Assembly (NCBI GenBank): GCA_021787665.1
Contig: JAJYLN010000006.1
Location: 17,455-81,454, forward strand
DNA length: 64,000 nt
From: a bacterium
Lineage (GTDB): Bacteria; JAMCPX01
Direction: 5' to 3'
Part shown: positions 34,771-44,178 of the stretch, in pieces
Layout of the letters: each line of letters opens with the position of its first letter
Numbering within the stretch: the stretch's first letter is position 1
The notes under the pieces: generated by a model
Database searches by the model: none
What the model was told of the DNA's origin: nothing
Seen by the model: the letters and a program-made list of their open reading frames with translations, nothing else
Made by a program: the position numbers and the translations under genes

Positions 34771-35492
34771 AGCTTAAAGTCCTCTCCCAAATAAATACGT
34801 CGTGCATTCTCGCTCATCGCTATTTGTTTCGGCTCTCCCTCCTCTATGATCTTGCCGTTATTTATAATATAGGCTTTATCGCAAACATTCAAGGTTTCCC
34901 TGACGTTGTGGTCCGATATGATGATCCCGAGCCCGTTCGCCCGCAGGGATAAAAGAATCTCCCTGAGCTCGTTTACCGCTATGGGGTCGATGCCGGCGAA
35001 GGGTTCGTCGAGCAGCATGAAAAAGGGGCTTGCGGCAAGCGCCCTCGAGATCTCGACCCTCCGCCGCTCTCCCCCTGACAGGGAATAGCCCATGCTCTTC
35101 CTCAGGGGCAGTATGTGCATGCTCCTCATGATGTCTTCCGTCTTCTCATGGGCGACATCGCTCCCCAAGTTCATCGACTCGAACACCATCTTGATGTTGT
35201 CTTCGACCGAAAGCTTCCTGAAGATCGACGGCTCCTGCGGGAGATACGTTATACCCTTCCTTGCCCTTACGAACATCTGGTCCCCGGTGATGTCTCCGCC
35301 GTTCAGTACGATCGTACCCTTATCCGGCCTGTACACGCCGACAATCATGTAGAACGTCGTCGATTTTCCGGCCCCGTTCGGTCCGAGAAGCCCGATGATC
35401 TCGCCGCTCTTCACCGAGAAACTCACATCGGAAACGACCGTCTTCCTGCCAAAAGATTTCTTCAGCCCAACCGCTTCAAGCCGGTAATCCAT
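34767..35492 (-). CDS. lptB: LPS export ABC transporter ATPase LptB
   Basis: A 241-residue ATP-binding subunit that powers LPS extraction with LptFG. Walker A GPNGAGKST, signature LSGGERRR, Walker B FMLLDEPFAGIDP and the H-loop ISDHNV are all present. It lies between lptA (3-bp gap) and rpoN (4-bp overlap). Confidence 0.97.
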   Translation of the reverse strand: MDYRLEAVGLKKSFGRKTVVSDVSFSVKSGEIIGLLGPNGAGKSTTFYMIVGVYRPDKGTIVLNGGDITGDQMFVRARKGITYLPQEPSIFRKLSVEDNIKMVFESMNLGSDVAHEKTEDIMRSMHILPLRKSMGYSLSGGERRRVEISRALAASPFFMLLDEPFAGIDPIAVNELREILLSLRANGLGIIISDHNVRETLNVCDKAYIINNGKIIEEGEPKQIAMSENARRIYLGEDFKL

Positions 35493-35495
35493 ATG

Positions 35496-35996
35496 TCATT
35501 CCTTCCGCCGGGGGGGCTCCGTCGTGCCGGGGGTGTAAAGGGACTTGGCGCCCTCGACGAATATCCTGTCGGTCCCGAGATAGAACACTATCTTCGTGCC
35601 CTCGATGATGTTCTTTGCCTGCCATATCCGCGGGGATCCCGACAATGTGAGGAGCTTGCCCACGTTGTCGAAGACCGCCTTGCCGCCCGTTGCGATCATG
35701 TCTTTCCGTGTGATCTTGACGTCCCCGGTCGCTACGATCTTCGTTATGTCCTTTTCTTTCTCGCCATAGTAGGCCGTAAGCCGGTCGCAATACAGCACCA
35801 CGTTCCCCTGCTTCGCCACAACATCCCCGCTGAAGATGACGATGTGCGACTTGAGGTTCGCCTCGAGACGGGACGAGGTTATATCGATCGGCTTCAGCCT
35901 GGTGCCCGGCTTCTGCACCTCGTGCAGGAGAGTATCAGCAGAGGAGGTACAGACGCTCGCCATAAAAAGGACTATCAGGAAGACCGTCCGTTTCAT
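35496..35996 (-). CDS. lptA: LPS transport periplasmic protein LptA
   Basis: A 166-residue protein with a signal peptide (about residues 1-20) and an OstA-like beta-jellyroll (ITSSRLEANL, FSGDVVAKQGN, KITRKDMIATGGKAVF). It forms the LPS bridge across the periplasm. It overlaps lptC by 4 bp and precedes lptB by 3 bp. Confidence 0.9.
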   Translation of the reverse strand: MKRTVFLIVLFMASVCTSSADTLLHEVQKPGTRLKPIDITSSRLEANLKSHIVIFSGDVVAKQGNVVLYCDRLTAYYGEKEKDITKIVATGDVKITRKDMIATGGKAVFDNVGKLLTLSGSPRIWQAKNIIEGTKIVFYLGTDRIFVEGAKSLYTPGTTEPPRRKE

Positions 35997-36595
35997 TTCA
36001 GACTCATGTGGTAAATCTTTGCACGGATGTTCCCCTGCATCGTGAGCTTGTCTTCAGGGAGATCTATCCTTCCCCTATCGGCATAGAGCTGTAGGTCCTT
36101 GCCGGTGACGGTCACCGGCGCCCGTGCAATGAGGACCTTGTCAGCGATCAGGTAGTCCATCAATTCGCACCGGACATCGTAGTCGTTGTTCAGGTCTGCG
36201 GCTATGTTGTCCTTCAGGGTTATCAGCTTCTTGCTGTCGTCGTAGAACGCACTGTCTGACGATGCCGTAAAGGACACTCCTTCCCTGAGTTCTCCGTTCA
36301 ACCTCGGGTCCACAACGATGCCGGTACGTTGATCATCGTAATATGCTGCGCTGGTCGCAATGCCGGAATATTCGGTCCTGTTTTTTTGGGTCTCCTGGAA
36401 TGTGACGCCGTCGAGCCTAATCGCGGGAATGGGAGCGGCTTTCGGGCCGGACACACCGGGCGCGCCCTTGCCTGCGCTAAACGAAGTACCGACCAGTGCA
36501 ACCAACAGGACAAGGCACACAACGATCCGCTCGGACACAGCCTGCCAGACTGACGCTCCGCATATTGAAAACGCATTCTTTCTCAGCGATCCCAT
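35993..36595 (-). CDS. lptC: LPS export protein LptC
   Basis: A 200-residue protein with one N-terminal membrane anchor (about residues 24-41) and a periplasmic OstA-like domain (ATSAAYYDD, LRNGELREGV-like strands, QLYADRGRIDLPEDKLTMQGNI split over two segments). It contacts LptFG and LptA. An in-frame ATG at 36625 lies upstream, but a TTGTTC-17-TACACT promoter ends 8 nt before the ATG at 36595, so the shorter form is preferred. Confidence 0.82.
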   Translation of the reverse strand: MGSLRKNAFSICGASVWQAVSERIVVCLVLLVALVGTSFSAGKGAPGVSGPKAAPIPAIRLDGVTFQETQKNRTEYSGIATSAAYYDDQRTGIVVDPRLNGELREGVSFTASSDSAFYDDSKKLITLKDNIAADLNNDYDVRCELMDYLIADKVLIARAPVTVTGKDLQLYADRGRIDLPEDKLTMQGNIRAKIYHMSLK

Positions 36596-36603
36596 AGAGA
36601 AAC

Positions 36604-36632
36604 AGTGTATCACAATTCTCCGCATTGAACAA
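36604..36632 (-). promoter_or_regulatory. Candidate promoter of lptC-lptA-lptB-rpoN-ftsK
   Basis: TTGTTC (36627-36632), 17-bp spacer, TACACT (36604-36609), 8 nt before the lptC ATG, giving a 0-2 nt leader. The -35 is imperfect. Confidence 0.4.
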
Positions 36633-36645
36633 AGAAAGTGATGGA

Positions 36646-37557
36646 TCAGCCGTTATGGACTTCAGGCGGCCTCTTGGCCCACCTTGCGTGCATCCACACC
36701 CAGTCAGACGGATGCTGCCGTATGTGCTGCTCGATGCAATACGTCATCGACTGGGTCAGCGAGACGACGTCGTCCTCGTACGAGGACGTCCGCTCGGGCA
36801 CGATCGGGCCATACAGCTTTATGACGTGACGGTTGGGGCCGGTCCTCGTGATAAAGCCGGCCACGACACGGGCACCCGCCTTTAGGGCAAGGTCTGCAGC
36901 GCCCCTCGGGGTAAAGGCGTTATCGTCGAAGAACCTGACAAACACGCCCTGGACGTCCGTATCCTGATCTATCAGCATGCCGAGAATAGCGTTCGATCTG
37001 AGCGCCCTGAGTATCTTCTTCCCTGATCCAGGGCTGCCCCTCAGTATCGGACGCACCCCGTAACTCTCTCGCAGGCCGTTCAGCAGACCGTCCATCCTCG
37101 GGTCATACAGTTCCTTTGCGACCACATACGTAAGGTGTCCCTTCCGCGCGAAGTAGACCGGCATCAGCTCCCAGTTGCCGATGTGCCCGGTGATCCATAC
37201 GACGCCCTTTCCTTCCTTCTCTGCAGCTTCGTACACCTCGAGGCCCTCCACCGTAATGTAATCATCGATACACCCGGCTATCGTGTCCAGCTTTATGAGC
37301 TCCATGACGCTGATACCGAAGCCCTCGAAGCTTAGCTTCAACTGCCGTCGGGCCCAGGTCAGATCTTTTTCAGGGAATGCCTTCCTTAAATTATTGATGC
37401 CTTTCATCCTCTCGCGCGTAAGCACATGATAGGACAGCACGCCGAGCATACCGCCAAGCCATGTGTCGAAGCCCAGAGGAAGCAGCTTGAAAAGGCCTAT
37501 GACCGCCCGCGTTCCGTAATAGATCAACGACCTGATGAACCGCTGCTTCAATTGCAT
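36646..37557 (-). CDS. Lipid A biosynthesis acyltransferase (LpxL/HtrB family)
   Basis: A 303-residue membrane-associated acyltransferase that adds a secondary acyl chain to Kdo-lipid A. It has an N-terminal hydrophobic anchor and the catalytic HxxxxE motif HIGNWE near residue 120. GMLIDQDTDVQGVFVRFF and TPRGAADLALKAGA are also characteristic. The ATG at 37557 follows the kdsC stop by 1 bp. LpxL and LpxM types cannot be told apart here. Confidence 0.9.
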   Translation of the reverse strand: MQLKQRFIRSLIYYGTRAVIGLFKLLPLGFDTWLGGMLGVLSYHVLTRERMKGINNLRKAFPEKDLTWARRQLKLSFEGFGISVMELIKLDTIAGCIDDYITVEGLEVYEAAEKEGKGVVWITGHIGNWELMPVYFARKGHLTYVVAKELYDPRMDGLLNGLRESYGVRPILRGSPGSGKKILRALRSNAILGMLIDQDTDVQGVFVRFFDDNAFTPRGAADLALKAGARVVAGFITRTGPNRHVIKLYGPIVPERTSSYEDDVVSLTQSMTYCIEQHIRQHPSDWVWMHARWAKRPPEVHNG

Positions 37558-37558
37558 C

Positions 37559-38080
37559 TTAGAACAGGGAAACGCCCTTTGCCTGCATGATGAGCTCGGC
37601 GACCTCTCGCACCGCGCCACTGCCGCCGGGTCTTTTCGTAATATAAACTGCACGCTGTCTTACCGCCTCTACCGCATCGCACACGGCGATGGGTACACCG
37701 ACCTGACCGAGCACGCCGAGATCCGGCACGTCGTCTCCTATATAGGCTATCTCCCGATCCCGGAGCCCGTTGATCTTCTTTATCTCGCTGTAAGCAGTAA
37801 GCTTGTCATCGACCTCCTGGTACAGCGTGTCAATCCCGAGGTCCCGTGCCCTTCTCCCGACGATGTCCGACGACTTTGCTGTGATGATGCCGACCCTGAT
37901 ACCGGCCTCCCTCAGTCTCACCAGCCCGTACCCGTCCTTGACATCGAAGGCCTTGAGCTCAATGCCGTCCCCGTTATACAGAAGCTTCCCGTCCGTCAGG
38001 ACCCCGTCGACGTCGAGCAGGAGCATCCTGACTGCCTTCAGCCTATCTCTCAATGCAGCTTTGTTGTCCTTCCCGGCCAT
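37559..38080 (-). CDS. kdsC: 3-deoxy-D-manno-octulosonate 8-phosphate phosphatase KdsC
   Basis: A 173-residue HAD phosphatase that makes Kdo for LPS. Catalytic DVDGVLTDG lies near residue 23, ITAKSS is the motif II threonine/serine region, and IGDDVPDL is motif IV. The start ATG at 38080 lies inside the preceding glycosyltransferase gene (31-bp overlap). The frame is open further upstream but only within that gene. Confidence 0.93.
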   Translation of the reverse strand: MAGKDNKAALRDRLKAVRMLLLDVDGVLTDGKLLYNGDGIELKAFDVKDGYGLVRLREAGIRVGIITAKSSDIVGRRARDLGIDTLYQEVDDKLTAYSEIKKINGLRDREIAYIGDDVPDLGVLGQVGVPIAVCDAVEAVRQRAVYITKRPGGSGAVREVAELIMQAKGVSLF

Positions 38081-38778
38081 ATTTTGTCTATAACCCCGTA
38101 CCTGATGATTGTCCACACGGTAGACATACCGTCCCACCAGCTTATCTTCTTGCCTTCCCTTCGTGTCCTGCCCCGGTACGAGATCCGGACCTCCCGGACA
38201 CGGCATTTCATCCGTGCAATCCTGGCAGTCACTTCAGGCTCGAACCCGAACCGGTCAGACTCGATTGGGATCCTGCCGAATACATCGGACCTGAATGCCT
38301 TGTAGCATGTCTCCATATCGGTAAGCGCGAGGCCGTTGAAGCGGTTCGACAGGAACGTGAGGAAGCGATTGGCCATGGTATGCACGGACGTCAGGGGGCA
38401 ATGCGCAGGATCAGAAAACCGTGATCCGTACACCACGTCCGCGTCGCCCCTTACGATGGGCGCCACGAGCCCCGGATACTCCGCAGGGTCGTACTCGAGA
38501 TCGCCGTCCTGGATAATCACGATGTCACCCTCGACGTGCGACTGCGCGGTCCGTATCGCAGCACCCTTGCCCCGGTTGCGGCCGTGATAGAGGAAAAGAA
38601 AGCCGTTCTCATAGCCCTCTTCCCGCTCGAGGGACTTCAACACCTCTGTGGTACCGTCTGTGGAGCAGTCATCGATAATGATGATCTGCTTCGACAGAGG
38701 CACCGCTGCCACCCGCTCGAGCAGCTCACGCACGGTATTCTTTTCGTTATATAGAGGGATAATCACGGAGAGCTTCAT
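38050..38778 (-). CDS. Family 2 glycosyltransferase, polyprenyl-phosphate sugar synthase type
   Basis: A 242-residue GT-A enzyme without membrane helices. SVIIPLYNEKNTV, IIIDDCSTDGT, NRGKGAAIRTA and QDGDLEYDP with the metal-binding aspartates resemble dolichyl-phosphate-mannose synthase-type enzymes (DPM1). It probably charges a polyprenyl phosphate with a hexose for later glycosylation by a GT-C enzyme. It overlaps kdsC. Confidence 0.88.
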   Translation of the reverse strand: MKLSVIIPLYNEKNTVRELLERVAAVPLSKQIIIIDDCSTDGTTEVLKSLEREEGYENGFLFLYHGRNRGKGAAIRTAQSHVEGDIVIIQDGDLEYDPAEYPGLVAPIVRGDADVVYGSRFSDPAHCPLTSVHTMANRFLTFLSNRFNGLALTDMETCYKAFRSDVFGRIPIESDRFGFEPEVTARIARMKCRVREVRISYRGRTRREGKKISWWDGMSTVWTIIRYGVIDKIWPGRTTKLH

Positions 38779-38810
38779 GCCTTCATCCTCGAGCGGTCCT
38801 TACGTGACGA

Positions 38811-39527
38811 TCACGCGGCCTCGTACACTCCATAGATCGTCGTTCCCACGGGCAGACGGACCCCGCGGCCTATAAGACGGTTCTCCAGCATCAACAGCCG
38901 GTAGAACAGACCATTGAGGGATTTGCCCAATGCCGGGGAATGGATCGAAGTGTTGTCCTCATGCCGCTTTGCTATCCGTGCAACGGCGACCGGCAAGAAG
39001 AGCGAGCAGACCCAATAGCCTGTCTCCACACACCGGAAGTCGCGCAGAAGATCCTTCAGCATCCTCCTGTTGTATCGTCTCCGGTGCTGGAGCGCCCTGT
39101 CGTGGCCGCTGAAGAGGAATTGGAATGCAGGGACGGTAAAAAGGAAAGTGCCTCCAGGCTTCAGCACCCTGTGGATCTCGCCGACGACAAAACTATCTTT
39201 CTCCAGATGTTCCAGGACATCGAAGGTGACCACCATGTCGAACGACGCATCCGGATAGGGGACACCGTCGCAGACGTCGCAGAGCCTTTTCTCGGCACAC
39301 AGATCGTCCCGGACCAATGCAAGCGCCTTCGGCTCGATATCGACCACATATACCTCGCCGCGTCGCTTCAATATCTCCAGCTCCTTGCTGACCCCACAGC
39401 CTATGCTCAGTATCTTGCCACGCCCCCGGCCCCTGACTTTCTGCAAAAGGACATCGATGAGCTCCGCCTTTGCCTTGAACCAGAAGAAATCCTCGGTCGC
39501 GCCTGTCTCCAGATCTCTGTAATCCAT
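38811..39527 (-). CDS. Class I SAM-dependent methyltransferase
   Basis: A 238-residue methyltransferase of the UbiE/SAM type: motif I ILSIGCGVS near residue 40, VDIEPKAL, DMVVTFDVLEHL and VLKPGGTFLFTVP. The C-terminal basic region (RRRYNRRMLKDLL) is typical of enzymes in lipid-sugar clusters. It is 3 bp downstream of the second glycosyltransferase. Confidence 0.85.
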   Translation of the reverse strand: MDYRDLETGATEDFFWFKAKAELIDVLLQKVRGRGRGKILSIGCGVSKELEILKRRGEVYVVDIEPKALALVRDDLCAEKRLCDVCDGVPYPDASFDMVVTFDVLEHLEKDSFVVGEIHRVLKPGGTFLFTVPAFQFLFSGHDRALQHRRRYNRRMLKDLLRDFRCVETGYWVCSLFLPVAVARIAKRHEDNTSIHSPALGKSLNGLFYRLLMLENRLIGRGVRLPVGTTIYGVYEAA

Positions 39528-39530
39528 ACC

Positions 39531-40526
39531 TCAGAGATCCCGGACCGTGGGGCTTGTCCCCTGCTCCAGGGGGCCATCGAACCCGACCGCTTCACGGACT
39601 ATGTAGATAGGCCTCCTTTTCACCTCGCTGTAGATTCTCCCTATATACTCGCCAAGGACCCCTATGGTAAAAAGCTGGACTCCTCCGAGAAACAGCACGA
39701 CAGAGAGCAGCGAAGGATAGCCCGGGACCGGGTTCCCCCGCACCAACGTATCCACGATAATGAAAATGGCATACATGAATGCAAGCAGCGCAATGAAAAG
39801 TCCGATATACGTGGCAAACTGAAGGGGAACAGAGCTAAAAGAGGTTATCCCATCTATGGCAAAGTTCCAAAGCTTCCAGTAATTCCACGCGGTCTTGCCG
39901 GCATTCCGTGACTCTCTGTGGTAAAACACAGCGGTCTGTTTATAGCCGACCCACTGAAACAGGCCTTTCATGAAGCGATTCCTCTCCTGGAGCCTTTTCA
40001 GCGATTCTACCGCGGGCCGGCTGATGAGTCGGAAGTCCCCTGTATCTTTGGGGATCTCTATATTCGTGACCCTGTTTGCAAGCCGATAGAAGCTATGGGC
40101 GGTCCACCGCTTGAACCAGCTCTCCCCTTCCCTCGACCTTCGTGTTGCATACACGATGTCGTACCCTTCCCTCCACTTCGCGATGAGCGCCGGGATCGTC
40201 TCGGGAGGGTCCTGGAGGTCGGCGTCTATGGGTATGACGCACGCCCCTGATGAAAAATCGATGCCCGCGGTCAGGGCAGCCTCTTTCCCGAAGTTCCGTG
40301 CAAAGCTGATGACCTTCACGTTCGGGTCCCTCTTGCGCAGGGCCAGCAAGAGCTCCAGCGTGTCATCTGTAGAGCCGTCATTCACACAGATGAGCTCATA
40401 GCTTACACCGACACCATCGATGACCTTCTTTGCCCTCGAATAGAAAGCGGTAATATTCCCGGCCTCGTTGTGCATGGGCACGACGAGCGACAAAACTATC
40501 TTTTTCTCCCTGTCCGCTTCCAGCAA
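39531..40526 (-). CDS. Membrane-anchored family 2 glycosyltransferase (GtrB/ArnC-like)
   Basis: A 331-residue polyprenyl-phosphate glycosyltransferase: SLVVPMHNEAGNI, NDGSTDDT, DADLQDPPE, then two C-terminal transmembrane helices (about residues 235-260 and 272-297) and a cytoplasmic tail. It transfers a sugar to undecaprenyl phosphate. The start is probably TTG at 40526, with GGAGG 10 nt upstream; the next ATG would remove the first strand of the fold. Confidence 0.88.
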   Translation of the reverse strand: MLEADREKKIVLSLVVPMHNEAGNITAFYSRAKKVIDGVGVSYELICVNDGSTDDTLELLLALRKRDPNVKVISFARNFGKEAALTAGIDFSSGACVIPIDADLQDPPETIPALIAKWREGYDIVYATRRSREGESWFKRWTAHSFYRLANRVTNIEIPKDTGDFRLISRPAVESLKRLQERNRFMKGLFQWVGYKQTAVFYHRESRNAGKTAWNYWKLWNFAIDGITSFSSVPLQFATYIGLFIALLAFMYAIFIIVDTLVRGNPVPGYPSLLSVVLFLGGVQLFTIGVLGEYIGRIYSEVKRRPIYIVREAVGFDGPLEQGTSPTVRDL

Positions 40527-40716
40527 ATCTACTCCGCCTCCTCAAGATCGGTGCTATCGCATTAACCCATACTTCCCGGGAAGAGTCAATTCTTAGCTCA
40601 GGCGGCCTTACCCTTGCCATTTCTGCTGTTTGAATATACAAAATTCGAATAACCATGCGGGCCGGCACGGAGATCGACCCATGGTTTACGCTGTAGAGCT
40701 ACAGTGTTTTTAGCTT
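40527..40716. other. Intergenic segment at the left edge of the glycan island
   Basis: No gene is supported here. It contains a small palindromic stem CTGTAG-AG-CTACAG at 40691-40704 followed on the plus strand by TGTTTTTAG, which could terminate plus-strand transcription, although no plus-strand gene leads into it. Confidence 0.3.
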
Positions 40717-40887
40717 TCATTCAATCTCTTCTATAAAGGTGTATAAGTCTTTAGCTCCGGATCGAAGATTTGCAAGAATCAACCCGTCGTCCATTGTCCA
40801 ATATCCGTGAACAAGTGCATGGCGGAACTTAAAGAAAGGCTGAAGATTGGCAAATACCCGGTCGGAAATGTTCCCTTCTTTGATCAC
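40717..40887 (-). pseudogene. HepT-like HEPN toxin remnant (C-terminal part)
   Basis: About 56 codons on the minus strand encode a HepT C-terminus. It has KFRHALVHGYW, matching the RX4HXY active-site motif of HEPN RNases, then MDDGLILANL and LYTFIEEIE. An in-frame TAG sits four codons before the first possible start (GTG at 40887), so the N-terminal half is missing. No adjacent MntA-type partner remains. It marks the left edge of the low-GC island. Confidence 0.65.
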
Positions 40888-41115
40888 TGTCTTTGTCTAC
40901 AATAAGTCTCCCATTCAACACATGCTGCAAATATAGGCAAAAATAACCCTTTCCTCTCTTTCTAAAACATTTTTTTATAGAGCCTACAATATCCATACCT
41001 CTTTCCCTTTGTCAATTGTGTAGCCCTGACCCCAGTCTTTTCCCTCTTTTAATTACACGTGGTTACTTCTACATAAGAGGTCTTTTTTACCCACTCACTT
41101 TGGAGAAGAGCCAAT
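40888..41115. other. AT-rich intergenic segment with a possible mobile-element scar
   Basis: No intact gene. A minus-strand frame of about 57 codons starting near 40996 has a weak ribosome site but no recognisable family. The minus-strand stretch GGGGTCAGGGCTACACAATT (around 41017-41036) resembles the GGGGTCAGG-type edges seen near REP-associated transposase genes in some genomes. This is suggestive only. Confidence 0.3.
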
Positions 41116-42927
41116 TTATTGAGCTGTCCATATTAGTGTACCATTAATAACCGTCCTTTTCAAGGAATGAAGTTTGTCAATTATGATAGGTTCTTTAGCA
41201 TACGGCTCATGCCAAATTCGCATGAATTTTATATATATTTTAGATTTATTTATATTTGTATCGTCGACTTTTATATAATTTATTTTTCCTAACATAACAT
41301 ATCCCTCCTTATTTTGATTATAACAGTATTCAGGATATGATTCAATATCCAAAAGAAATATATTTTTATTAACCAAATCAATTTTATCTGATTGTTTCTC
41401 GGGCTTTATATCAACAAATTGAGAAATGTGCTGAACTATATTTACCATCTTCTGAGAATGGAGATAAAACAAAAATTTATTATCCCAATCATATCCCTTT
41501 AGCCAGCCTCTCAGCCCATTAAACACAAATGCTGGATAGGGATCATATTTATAGTTATATTTTACTAATATCGTTGAATTTTCCGGAATATTTTTAAGAA
41601 TGTTATTCTCTAATGCTTTTTCCAAAGTCTCTCTTCCATAGTAAAGATCTGTATTGGCTTTATCAACTACGGCTCTATTACAGTTTAAATTTATTAATAT
41701 TATTAAACTTATACCCGTCGTCAAAATAAGCTGTAGTATTATTTTGTTATTAGCCTTAATTATTTTGTTTATTAAAACTACTATCCCTGCAAGAATCATT
41801 AATGAACCATAATATTGAATATAAACTGGAAGATATCCCACCCCCCAGCCACCATACCAATTCAATTCTTGTTGATATTTAGCCGATAACGAAATTGGTA
41901 AAGCTGGAAGTACTACTAAACTGACCCCTAATAAAAGAATTTTATGCCAATTTATCATGTTGAAATCAATTTTTTTCATTAAACTCCAATAGATAACGTT
42001 GAATATAACTACGCTCATCATATCTGTGCTTTTAATATTTCTAAATACATATAAAATATTATGATTAAATAAATGAGCAGGATTATTTATATAGTAACTT
42101 AAAGGTATTGAAGAAAATGATTGCATAAATAAAGTCTTTACAATCAACACCAGATTAAAATTAAAAGTTATACCACTATACTCTTTATTGACCGCAAAGC
42201 GAACCACTAAATTAATAATTATTGATATAAAAATAGAATATATAAAAGGTAAGTACCTTCTTAAGGATAATTTTAGATTTTTAAAATGGTCGAATATTAG
42301 GATAAAAATCAATAAAGCCAAAGGAACACTTATTTCATACGCATATAACGAAACGTTGAATAAAATAAGACTTATCACTAAATATAATCTATCATTATGA
42401 TCTAAATACTTCTGCAAAAATATTAACGAGCACATTAGATAACAGAAAAAAAACTGTAAATGACCTGCAAATGATAATATAGGATCGTGGTATAGTCTAA
42501 ATTGAAAACATATCGGAGCGCATAACATTAAAATATACGCAAAATATATTTCTTTAAAAACTATTTTAATGAAGTAACCAAATAAATAAATATTAATAAT
42601 TATCAGAACAAGGATTAGTGCTTTGTATAAAAATAAATTATAAAAATAATATGAAACAGCAACTAGCGTAAATATACTTACTGGAATAAACCTGCCTTGA
42701 TCTTTAAACATATATATAACGAAATTAATCCAGTAGTGCACAAAAGATATGTTCTCTAATAAGATTTGCCCTCTTATGGACGAATTCACCATATCATCAG
42801 AATAATAGCCACTATGAAGAAGTGGAAGCATAGACAATATAATATATAAACTCATCAAACTATAAATTATGATTGTTGTTATAATATTTATTCGTGAGTA
42901 ATTTTTTATATTATTAATTCTCATCAT
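41116..42927 (-). CDS. Polytopic membrane protein, probable GT-C-type glycosyltransferase
   Basis: A 603-residue protein with about 11-13 transmembrane helices and a soluble C-terminal domain from about residue 435. An acidic pair after the first helix (GYYSDDMVNS) fits the GT-C signature, in which such enzymes take sugars from polyprenyl phosphates. It may act with the polyprenyl-phosphate glycosyltransferases at 38-40 kb. Codon use is extremely AT-rich (ATA, AAT, TTA abundant), unlike the rest of the window, which indicates horizontal origin. Tandem ATGs at 42927/42924 are possible starts. Confidence 0.6.
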   Translation of the reverse strand: MMRINNIKNYSRINIITTIIIYSLMSLYIILSMLPLLHSGYYSDDMVNSSIRGQILLENISFVHYWINFVIYMFKDQGRFIPVSIFTLVAVSYYFYNLFLYKALILVLIIINIYLFGYFIKIVFKEIYFAYILMLCAPICFQFRLYHDPILSFAGHLQFFFCYLMCSLIFLQKYLDHNDRLYLVISLILFNVSLYAYEISVPLALLIFILIFDHFKNLKLSLRRYLPFIYSIFISIIINLVVRFAVNKEYSGITFNFNLVLIVKTLFMQSFSSIPLSYYINNPAHLFNHNILYVFRNIKSTDMMSVVIFNVIYWSLMKKIDFNMINWHKILLLGVSLVVLPALPISLSAKYQQELNWYGGWGVGYLPVYIQYYGSLMILAGIVVLINKIIKANNKIILQLILTTGISLIILINLNCNRAVVDKANTDLYYGRETLEKALENNILKNIPENSTILVKYNYKYDPYPAFVFNGLRGWLKGYDWDNKFLFYLHSQKMVNIVQHISQFVDIKPEKQSDKIDLVNKNIFLLDIESYPEYCYNQNKEGYVMLGKINYIKVDDTNINKSKIYIKFMRIWHEPYAKEPIIIDKLHSLKRTVINGTLIWTAQ

Positions 42928-42934
42928 TCTATTT

Positions 42935-44128
42935 TTACATTTCTTTGAAAGAATCAATTAATCCATTCCCTATATGTTCCCATGAGTAATTCAATGTTAC
43001 CGTTCTTCTTGCTTCTTCGCCAATCGTTTTTCTCCTGGAATTATTTTTCAGGAGATCTATAACTGCTCTCGCAAAAGCTTTTGGATGGTCTTCAATACAA
43101 ATGTCTTTGCCGTTTGTGACCTTCAGCCCATCTGCTCCACGGGAGGTTGCAACCACCGGTTTTTTTAGCGCCATGGCTTCGAGGATCTTTGTCCGTGTTC
43201 CGCTACCCTGCAAAAACGGTGCAACCATCAGAGCATGTCTTGTCATAAATTGAACAGCATCGGGGACATACCCGGTTATAATTATGTTTTTACCGTCCGA
43301 AAATCGCCGGAGATCTCCGGCAGGGTCTTTCCCGGCAATATAAAACTTCACGCCCGGGACAGCCTGCTTTACCGAAGGGAATATCTTTTCAAGAAAATAA
43401 GAAACAGCCTGCACATTGGGAGGATACCGCATAAGCCCGATAAAATAAACAGAGTTTTGTTCCTCAGGTTCATTGGAAACAAATCTGTCTAGATCTACCC
43501 CATTGGGAATGACTGCTCTCTGCACATTCGGCGCTATCTCTTTTATTTTTGTATCTTCTGACTCGGATGTGGAGACTATAAGGTCAAAATACGGCATGAA
43601 CCTCTTCTCATTGATAACCATCGATTTCCAGAACACATAATAAGGAGATCGCTTCAACAGGTTGCTGTCATTGTAAAACTGTTTCCAGAGGTCTGCCTCG
43701 ATATTGTGCGCATCAAGGACGGTTTTTATACCCGAAGTGTTGAACATGGGAACGTACGGAGCAAGCCATGAATGTTCAATGATGGCAAAATCCGGTCTCA
43801 CTGCTTTTATGTAATCTGCAAGAATGTTTCTCGCCGCTGCGTAAAGGAAGGTGTCAACCGACGGATTTTTCAAAAACAGCATCCTCCTGCCATTTCTCAG
43901 CAGTTTACTGACAATATCTTTCCTGTGCTTCGGGACGTTTATGGTGATGCAATTCTTGCAGTATTTCATGAGTTCTGATGTTTCTAGGGCTCGCTGTTCA
44001 ACGAGAAAAGAAAAAAGATAGATCTCAAACTTTTTACTGAGCGCTTTTATTATATTGAATGTCCGTATGTGACCACCTTCATCAAGCGGCCAGGGGAAAT
44101 AGGGAGAAAGGACAAGGAGTTTCTTCAT
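42935..44128 (-). CDS. Family 4 glycosyltransferase (GT-B fold)
   Basis: A 397-residue GT-B glycosyltransferase. SPYFPWPLDEGGHIRTFNI lines the acceptor side, VLDAHNIEADLW is in the linker region, AVIPNGVDLDRF follows, and the C-terminal nucleotide-sugar site reads GSGTRTKILEAMALKKPVVA with the Glu of the EX7E motif. It probably adds a sugar to the island's glycan. Confidence 0.88.
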   Translation of the reverse strand: MKKLLVLSPYFPWPLDEGGHIRTFNIIKALSKKFEIYLFSFLVEQRALETSELMKYCKNCITINVPKHRKDIVSKLLRNGRRMLFLKNPSVDTFLYAAARNILADYIKAVRPDFAIIEHSWLAPYVPMFNTSGIKTVLDAHNIEADLWKQFYNDSNLLKRSPYYVFWKSMVINEKRFMPYFDLIVSTSESEDTKIKEIAPNVQRAVIPNGVDLDRFVSNEPEEQNSVYFIGLMRYPPNVQAVSYFLEKIFPSVKQAVPGVKFYIAGKDPAGDLRRFSDGKNIIITGYVPDAVQFMTRHALMVAPFLQGSGTRTKILEAMALKKPVVATSRGADGLKVTNGKDICIEDHPKAFARAVIDLLKNNSRRKTIGEEARRTVTLNYSWEHIGNGLIDSFKEM

Positions 44129-44178
44129 GTCTGTAACAGTTTAATCCGAAGACTTAAACACTGATGCACGCATGTTCT

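Noticed and set aside
38940-39911. 323-codon plus-strand frame
   Set aside because: Antisense to the methyltransferase and glycosyltransferase genes, both of which have clear motifs.
40396-40668. 90-codon frame upstream of the GtrB-like gene
   Set aside because: Overlaps the glycosyltransferase in a different frame; Arg-rich, no motif.
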